Positions 7,201 to 12,526 of a stretch of DNA of 12,526 bases are shown here, in pieces (position 1 is the stretch's first letter; every line of letters starts with the position of its first letter). The notes beneath the pieces are model-generated. The model saw nothing but the letters and a program-made list of their open reading frames with translations. It was not told where the DNA came from and did not search any database. The position numbers and the translations under genes were made by a program. The stretch comes from Coemansia sp. RSA 922 (taxonomy: Eukaryota > Kickxellomycota > Kickxellomycetes > Kickxellales > Kickxellaceae): the NCBI GenBank assembly GCA_027577415.1, contig JANBQS010000754.1, positions 1-12,526 on the forward strand. The letters are read 5' to 3'.

Positions 7201-10200
7201 CAAATGGAATGACGTAGTCAAGGTCCCAGCCCAGGTTCTCAGACCGCGGCGAGTCGTCGTAGATAAACTCGACGAGCTTCTTCACGTCCTGCAGCGAGCC
7301 CTGGTTGAACGGCACAACGATGAGCGTCGATCCGCGGGCACCGCACTGCTGGTACATGTTCTGGTAGTACTGCATAGCCTCGCGGTTGTAGCGCGACGTA
7401 GTCACCACCACCTTGGCACCGCCAGACAACAGCCCCTTGAGCACCTCAGCGCCGATCGAGTCCTTGCCACAGCCCGTGATGAGCACGTTCTTGTTCTCGA
7501 ACGTCTGGCCGTTCTGACACATCTCAGTCAGCACATCGAGGTACATGCCAGTGAGCTTGGAGTTGTACTCCCAGTCGCCCGTCGGCAGCTTGCGCTTAAG
7601 GTGCAAGAAGGGAATAGTCTCCTTCGGGGCAGCCGAAACCGCCGGCTCAACAGAGCCATCGCCACCAAGCGACATACGCGAGGAACGGTTAAGAATACGG
7701 CGAGCACCAGACTCCTCCATAATCTTGGGGGACATACGGAGTGCGCGCAGAACGTCGGTGTACAGGCCCTGGATGGCCAGCTTGCTGTCCTTCTTCATGC
7801 TGTTCTGCTGCTTGATGATGCGGTAGATCTTAGCCAAGCTCTGCTCGACACGCTGGCGGCCCGAGAACTGGGTCAGCTCACCACCGGCCTGCATCATACG
7901 CACGTAGTCCAAGAGCTTGCGCTCCTCAGGACGCTGCACCTCAGCGTACTTGATATCACCGCTAGCCGTAACCTCGGTGTGAGGAGCGGTAGGGAAATCA
8001 ACGTCCTTGTACACAGGCGGGTGGTTAAGCGCGACCTCGCAGTTCTCATAGAGCATCTGCGCGTAGGAGCGCGCCAACTTGTACGTCTCGCCGCGCGACA
8101 CGTCCGTCGTAGCGATATTGTACGCCATGTACCGCATAAGTGCGGGGTTAGCCCGGTTCATCAGGCGAATGCACTGCGACGTGATCTCGCGGTCCACCTC
8201 AGTCAGCCTGCCGAACAAGATCTCGTAGTACAAGATAAGCGCATCCTGACGCGCCCAGTTCCAGTACGAGTCAAAGGTACGAGCCTTGCGCGCGTCAAAC
8301 GAGGGCTTGATACCGCTGGCATAGAACTCGCCATGCTCCTCCATCCACAGATCAAGCTCCGTCTGCAGCAGGCCACTCTCGACCTTGGATGCCTCAAACG
8401 AGCGCGAGCCCTGACGCAAGTCCAGGCCCAGGTAGCGTGCCAGGACCTCTAGCTGCTGCGTGACTAGGCGCTGCTGCTCGCGCTGAGCCTTGTCAAACGC
8501 CTCGCTGTTAACGACAGCAACAGCCGCGCCACCAGAGCCACCGGCGCTAGTGCCGCCAGCCGAGTACGTAATGCCAGCACGCTTAGCATAGGCCACTGCA
8601 CAAGAATCAAGCCACGCCTTGGCCTCAGCCTCGCTAGCAAGGCGGGCTGCCGGCTCGGCAGTGAGGCCCACCAGCAGCAGACCGTCCTGGCGCATAGGGC
8701 CAAGGCCATAGGAGGTCTGCAGGTAGGTGCGAGCGCTGGACTGAGTGAATCCACCAGGCATCTTGCCACTAATCAGGCGCGCAACCTGGCTAGCCGAGTG
8801 CTTGCCCAGAGCGCCGCCAAACGATGTGATGCTCTCCGCCAACTCGCTGAGCGGCGTCTCCTCGGACTTTTCAGGAATGTCGTTGCCAAACTCCTTCTGC
8901 AAGTCGCCCAGAATCTCGTTCTGCAGCGTCGACTTGCCACCAACCAGGTCCTTGATCGCCTTGCTAGTGGGCACCTCGTCCAGGGGCTTCTTGAGCTTCT
9001 GGCAGACGATGGTGTGGATAATGTCGACGGGCTTGATGGGGATATCGACAATAGCCGCGCCAGCACCGCCAGCAGCAGGGGCCGGAGCAGGAGCAGCGGC
9101 GACGGCAGCAACAGGCGCCGCAACGGGTGCAGCAGCGGCAGCAACTGGAGCGTCAGCTGGCTTAGGAGCAGACTCGACCTCAGCCTCGTGCGTGTAGTAC
9201 AGCTCCTTCTCGTTCTTCGAGTAGCACAAAGTCGAGCGACGGTGAGCAATAGCATCGTCATAGGCCTCATACTTGAACTTGAGAGTACGCTGAGCCATAC
9301 CGCACAGAGTTGGGCTAGGACCAAACTCAATGAACCGCTCGATGCCATAGACCTTGAAGAGCTGGTCCTGGGTCTCGATCCAGCGCACAGGCGAAGCAAA
9401 CTGATACGACAGGAGCTCGATCAACAGGGTATGCGACAAACGCTGCACCTCAGCAGGCTCAGCCAACGCGGCATCATCCCAGGTCTTCAGCACTCTGGCA
9501 ATCCTTGCCGAGCCAGTCATCTCATGCACGTTCTCGAAATACTCCCTCGACACCTCGAACGGCGTAGCCGTGAGATTAGGAATATACAGGTGCTTGAGCA
9601 AACTGTAGTTGATGTCGTTGACACGGAGTTTCTTCAACATAAAGTTGCGGAACGGTCCGACTCCCGACAGCAAGAAGCTCGAGTGGAACGGCACGTCGAT
9701 ACCGAGCAGCGGGATAGTAGACTGCCCGCGCTCCAGGTGGATGAATCCATCGCGGGCGTTCTTCTCATCAGCCTTAGCCAATGCGCCATCGATGATCTGG
9801 CCCAACTGCGCCTGCACGTCCTCGAGCGGCATCTCCTGAATGAGCTTGGACACATCGATCTTCTGGCTAAAGATAAAGTTCAGCACGTTGGTCAGGGTAT
9901 CCAGGAGTCGCAGCTCGCCGGCCACCACGTACTGCCAGTTCTCCACATTGTGGTTAACAATCTCGAGCAAGCCCTTGCCCTGGTGGCGGATCGAGCTGAT
10001 GACAAACTCGAGTGCCTCCTGGCTGAAGCTCTTGCCGACACGCACCGGGTTGACGGCCATCATACTGTACTGAGACCGGTTAAGCGCGTCACGCTCCACA
10101 GCGCGCTGCATAGTCATACCACGGTAGAATCCAACCTCAACTACGGACGACACAGCCAGGACCTCACCAATAGCACTGAGGGCACTGTACTCTCCGAGCG

Positions 10201-12526
10201 AGTGACCGGCAAAGGGCGCGTTCTTCTGGATCAAAGACTTGGCCCTCATATCCGCATACGACGCCAGCTCGAACAGCATGAGCGCGGGTTGCGTAAACTG
10301 CGTAGCCTGCAACAGACCGTTTGGCGACTTGAACGTGTAGAATGGCGTGTTCTCCGTAATGTCGGGGAACAGGCGCAGGACCTTGGAAATGCCCTCAGCA
10401 TCGACAGTCTCGTAGGTCAGCGAGAAGTAGTTATCGCGGATCTTGGCGCCCTTGTCGCCGCCAAAGTACACAGTACGCTCCTTGGGGTTGTTGCGCACAA
10501 TGTCGATAATCGAGATGCCGAAGGTCTGCAACATGTGCTGATCAGCCCGGTCCCAGATCTGCTTGGCCGTCTCCGACCGCTCATACAGGTCCATGCCCAT
10601 ACCAGGCTCCTGCGAGCCCTGGCCCGTGAACGTGTAGCCGGTGATAGGCTGCTCGACCTCGGCCATGCCCTCCAGCACCTTGTCGCCGTGCTGGTTATAG
10701 GTGGCAATACGTATGAGCTTGCGGCCGTCCTTCATACCCACGTGCGAGAGCTTGGTCTCCAGCTGGTCGTTGGGCAGCACCATGCCGACAAACTCGACCT
10801 CATACGCCTTGACGCGCTCCGGGTGGTTGTCAGCAGCAAAGGTCTCGACAAACTTGCGAGTCGACGCGCTAGTCCACATACCATGAGTAATGGTGCCAGG
10901 CAGATCCGCATAGTCGGCGAAGTACGCGTTGGTGTGGATCGGGTTGTGGTCGCTCGAGATGTTGGAGTACGCCTCGTTGGTTCCAGGAGAATGCGTGATA
11001 GAGCTGAACTCGCTGCCGTGGGGCATGACAGAGTACCCGCCGTTCTCAAAGTAATACGAGTCAGCAATGGGCTGGCCATGACGCTTCAAGTACTCGACCA
11101 CGGGGTTGCCGTAGGACTCGCCGCACTCATAGGTGACATCGGCAATATGCACATACTCCTTAGTCGACACCTGCATCATCACGCGGCCGGTAGTCACAAT
11201 GTTCGAGTACACTGCGCGGGACTTGAACCGGTACATAGACGAGAGGCGGAACTCCAGAATAGACTCTGGGTGCAGCTCATGACCGGTGCCCTCCAGAGGA
11301 ACAAACCACTCCTTGGACTTTAGCACGGCAATGTCCTTGGTCGACTGCAGGGTGACGCGCGACGGCTGCTCATCGACATTGCGATAAGTGTTGGCATAGT
11401 CGGTAAACGAGCCGCGGTAGAAGAACGACGTAGTGATTTCCACCACAGGCTTGCCGTTACGGTACACGTGGCCCTTGATACGCGAGCGCTTGCCACTCTC
11501 CTCATTAGTGACCTCGACGATCTTAGCCTTGCTCTCGACCACATCGCCAGCACGCAGAGGCTCGGCGCCGTCCAGAATACGGAACCCGTTGGACATGTGC
11601 ACAAGGTTGAGCACATCACCGTCAACGATCTTGGGCAAAATGCTCTTACACGTCATGGGCCAGCACGCACGGCCAGCAAAGTCCATGGGCGCAAACACCA
11701 CGCCATCGTGCTCCACATAGCGGTCCGACTGGTTGCCGACGACGAGGCAGAACTGGCGGATATCCTCCTTGCGAATAAGCTCATTGCTGTGCGTGAACTC
11801 GAATTCAGGATCAGTCACGCCAATAACAGACTCGCCATCTGCGCTGTCCTCGAACCACACTTGGGCGTAGAACCGCTTGATGCGCTCGTTGCGGCCCTCC
11901 ATGACCTCGTGGATCGGCGCATATGGCATCTGCGCCTGGTACCTGAACACCAGCTCCAAGGTACAAACGGCGCCACGCGGAGCCGAGTACATGTTGAAAA
12001 GGATGGTGCCGTCAGCCTCCACTGCAAAGTCCAGCGCCTTGTGGCCCGCAGCATCGATGATCTCGACGGACTGAGGGCGGCCCTCCTTCAGCGCCACACG
12101 AGCGACTTGGCCAGCACGGGGGCGCAGAACACGCCTCACAACGTTGCTCGTGTACTTGTGCTGCTGGACCACGATGGGCGTGATCAAAAGCGCACGCAGC
12201 CAGTTAGACTCGGTACCAGCCAGGGTCTCGAGCCACGCGTCAGTCTCGGGCAACTGCACCTTGGCCTTGGACAGCGTGTACACGCGCTCAGTCTCCGAGT
12301 ACTCGACGCGCACATGGGCGGGGATCGCACGCAATGCGGGCGCGTTGCCCAAGTACCCAACAACAGGGACCTTAGACTTGTCGCCGCCATAGTACTGCTC
12401 GAGCAGCGCGGCAATCTGGCCATGGTAAATACCGTCCAGAATATCCTTTACAGGCTCGTTGGCCTTGGTCGCATAGCGCACAGCGACGGGGCCCTGCAAT
12501 ATACACACACGGCCGACATCCTGGCC
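4292..12526 (-). CDS. Single-chain fungal type I fatty acid synthase, fused beta-alpha, 5' end outside window
   Basis: An intronless frame of 2,744 codons runs in from the right edge and ends at TAA 4292-4294. It makes long-chain acyl-CoA from acetyl- and malonyl-CoA in the cytosol. Order seen: the tail of the ER region (DVGRVCILQGPVAV near 12520); a MaoC-type dehydratase with SSDHNPIH (Asp at 10949-10951, His at 10934-10936) and LPGTITHGM; the malonyl/palmitoyl transferase with GQGSQ (10610-10624), GHSLGEY (Ser at 10199-10201) and PFHS (His at 9683-9685); an Ala/Pro linker; one ACP with GGKST (Ser at 8930-8932, matching yeast FAS2 Ser180); the ketoreductase with TGCGKDSIG (7451-7477), Tyr at 6998-7000 and Lys at 6986-6988; and the ketosynthase with GACATS (Cys at 5606-5608) and His at 4889-4891 and 4766-4768. 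All visible catalytic residues are present. The FAS1-like and FAS2-like halves join near 9450, inside the transferase domain. The acetyltransferase and most of the enoyl reductase (about 1,000 residues by comparison with yeast FAS1) lie outside the window. The frame ends at FKRTDQS with no phosphopantetheinyl transferase domain. Confidence 0.97.
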   Translation of the reverse strand, partial: GQDVGRVCILQGPVAVRYATKANEPVKDILDGIYHGQIAALLEQYYGGDKSKVPVVGYLGNAPALRAIPAHVRVEYSETERVYTLSKAKVQLPETDAWLETLAGTESNWLRALLITPIVVQQHKYTSNVVRRVLRPRAGQVARVALKEGRPQSVEIIDAAGHKALDFAVEADGTILFNMYSAPRGAVCTLELVFRYQAQMPYAPIHEVMEGRNERIKRFYAQVWFEDSADGESVIGVTDPEFEFTHSNELIRKEDIRQFCLVVGNQSDRYVEHDGVVFAPMDFAGRACWPMTCKSILPKIVDGDVLNLVHMSNGFRILDGAEPLRAGDVVESKAKIVEVTNEESGKRSRIKGHVYRNGKPVVEITTSFFYRGSFTDYANTYRNVDEQPSRVTLQSTKDIAVLKSKEWFVPLEGTGHELHPESILEFRLSSMYRFKSRAVYSNIVTTGRVMMQVSTKEYVHIADVTYECGESYGNPVVEYLKRHGQPIADSYYFENGGYSVMPHGSEFSSITHSPGTNEAYSNISSDHNPIHTNAYFADYADLPGTITHGMWTSASTRKFVETFAADNHPERVKAYEVEFVGMVLPNDQLETKLSHVGMKDGRKLIRIATYNQHGDKVLEGMAEVEQPITGYTFTGQGSQEPGMGMDLYERSETAKQIWDRADQHMLQTFGISIIDIVRNNPKERTVYFGGDKGAKIRDNYFSLTYETVDAEGISKVLRLFPDITENTPFYTFKSPNGLLQATQFTQPALMLFELASYADMRAKSLIQKNAPFAGHSLGEYSALSAIGEVLAVSSVVEVGFYRGMTMQRAVERDALNRSQYSMMAVNPVRVGKSFSQEALEFVISSIRHQGKGLLEIVNHNVENWQYVVAGELRLLDTLTNVLNFIFSQKIDVSKLIQEMPLEDVQAQLGQIIDGALAKADEKNARDGFIHLERGQSTIPLLGIDVPFHSSFLLSGVGPFRNFMLKKLRVNDINYSLLKHLYIPNLTATPFEVSREYFENVHEMTGSARIARVLKTWDDAALAEPAEVQRLSHTLLIELLSYQFASPVRWIETQDQLFKVYGIERFIEFGPSPTLCGMAQRTLKFKYEAYDDAIAHRRSTLCYSKNEKELYYTHEAEVESAPKPADAPVAAAAAPVAAPVAAVAAAPAPAPAAGGAGAAIVDIPIKPVDIIHTIVCQKLKKPLDEVPTSKAIKDLVGGKSTLQNEILGDLQKEFGNDIPEKSEETPLSELAESITSFGGALGKHSASQVARLISGKMPGGFTQSSARTYLQTSYGLGPMRQDGLLLVGLTAEPAARLASEAEAKAWLDSCAVAYAKRAGITYSAGGTSAGGSGGAAVAVVNSEAFDKAQREQQRLVTQQLEVLARYLGLDLRQGSRSFEASKVESGLLQTELDLWMEEHGEFYASGIKPSFDARKARTFDSYWNWARQDALILYYEILFGRLTEVDREITSQCIRLMNRANPALMRYMAYNIATTDVSRGETYKLARSYAQMLYENCEVALNHPPVYKDVDFPTAPHTEVTASGDIKYAEVQRPEERKLLDYVRMMQAGGELTQFSGRQRVEQSLAKIYRIIKQQNSMKKDSKLAIQGLYTDVLRALRMSPKIMEESGARRILNRSSRMSLGGDGSVEPAVSAAPKETIPFLHLKRKLPTGDWEYNSKLTGMYLDVLTEMCQNGQTFENKNVLITGCGKDSIGAEVLKGLLSGGAKVVVTTSRYNREAMQYYQNMYQQCGARGSTLIVVPFNQGSLQDVKKLVEFIYDDSPRSENLGWDLDYVIPFAAIAVQGREITDIDSRSELAHRIMLTNLLRLLGEIKTHKAKRGYETRPAQVILPLSPNHGLFGSDGMYSESKIALETLFNRWYSESWSAYLTITGTVIGWTRGTGLMNVNNIVAEGIEKLGVRTFSTKEMAFNILGLMHPTINALTQAEPVWADLNGGFQFIPDLKEATARLRAGIRESSEIKKAVAADSSLDFKAVAGAKNESMHKPRVIKPRANHKFPFPTYKSYEQLESLRHLQGMVNLDKVVVVTGYGEVSPFGHAETRWEMEAYGEFSLEGCIELAWIMGLIKHFNGRLKNKQLYSGWVDAKTEEPVEDKDIKARYEKQILEHTGIRLINPDSLGGYDPKKKPMMREVQLEHDMEPFEVSAEEAAQFKRRNNDMVDIWANEDDSWSVKFLKGAMLMVPKALRFDRLVAAQLPTGWDPARYGIPKDIASQVDPITCYVLVATAEALVRSGITDPYELYQYVHVSEVGNSMGSGVGGTHSNKLMYKERFFDKDMQNDVLQETFINTMAAWVNLLLISSSGPIKPTVGACATSVLSIDVAIDTIQSGKAKIMLCGGFDYFSEEGSYEFAQMKATSNAEDELARGRTPAEMSRPCTTTRNGFMEGEGAGIATIMSAATAINIGVPIYGILAMCGTATDKEGRSVPAPGQGILTSAREMPSAMPSRLLDFEYRRRQMTGRRAAIKEWTERELEYVQAEVAALKEGSLPCDVETFVRERTEFVHREARRQESEALDTWGSDFWRQDPRIAPLRGALAVWGLTVDDIGVASFHGTSTKANDKNESQVVERQFKHLGRTPGNACPAICQKWLTGHPKGAAAAWMLNGVLQVMRTGIIPGNRNADNIAAELEQFEYIMYPSRSIQTDGIKAGLLKSFGFGQVGGEILALHPDFLLATLGKEELEAYTAKVTKRESKSYRYWHDTLAGAHTFVQVKSAPPYTEAQEAQVYLNPLARAEYDVPTGQYLFKRTDQS
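9059..9154 (-). repeat. Ala/Pro-rich low-complexity linker before the FAS ACP
   Basis: About 32 codons encode almost only Ala, Pro, Val and Gly, in APVAA-like repeats. In fungal FAS such linkers tether the mobile ACP, here on the transferase side, and let it reach the catalytic sites in the reaction chamber. The DNA is a GCx-rich simple repeat, so length variation between strains would be expected. Confidence 0.85.

Noticed and set aside
6131..8452. 773-codon open frame on the + strand
   Set aside because: It is antisense to FAS and in codon register with it. Its composition (rich in Leu, Arg, Val, His) is the reverse complement of biased FAS codons, with no recognisable domain.
8798..11323. 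841-codon open frame on the + strand
   Set aside because: Same reason: a register-aligned antisense shadow of FAS, kept open by avoidance of TTA, CTA and TCA codons.

Overview
This window is fungal nuclear DNA. The evidence is a type I fatty acid synthase with fungal domain order, a velvet-family regulator, a secreted GH16 cell-wall enzyme, short GT-AG introns (86-89 bases, one of 257) with TACTAAT-like branch points, CT-rich leaders and AATAAA/TATATA-type 3' signals. I cannot fix the phylum. The fused synthase, the compact cysteine-rich GH16 architecture and the intron style would fit an early-diverging, zygomycete-grade fungus, but that is only an inference.

Layout: 1-557 is non-coding on present evidence and probably holds the promoter and leader of the first gene. 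A four-exon velB-type velvet regulator is read on the + strand (558-2535; the first exon is the uncertain part). After a 452-base AT-rich spacer comes a two-exon secreted GH16 glycosidase/transglycosylase (2988-4009, +). A 282-base spacer separates it tail-to-tail from a very large intronless gene on the - strand (4292 to beyond 12526). That gene is the last ~2,744 codons of a single-chain fatty acid synthase, in which the FAS1 (beta) and FAS2 (alpha) halves are one polypeptide. The acetyltransferase and enoyl reductase halves lie beyond the right edge.

The three genes are independent eukaryotic transcription units. They cover developmental regulation (velvet), wall remodelling (GH16) and primary lipid synthesis (FAS). 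The FAS gene is GC-rich and extremely codon-biased, while velB and the spacers are AT-richer. The most interesting point is that the FAS reading frame stops right after the conserved segment that follows the ketosynthase. The C-terminal phosphopantetheinyl transferase domain normally found on fungal FAS alpha is absent, and nothing resembling it lies downstream. The ACP would then have to be activated by a separate enzyme.
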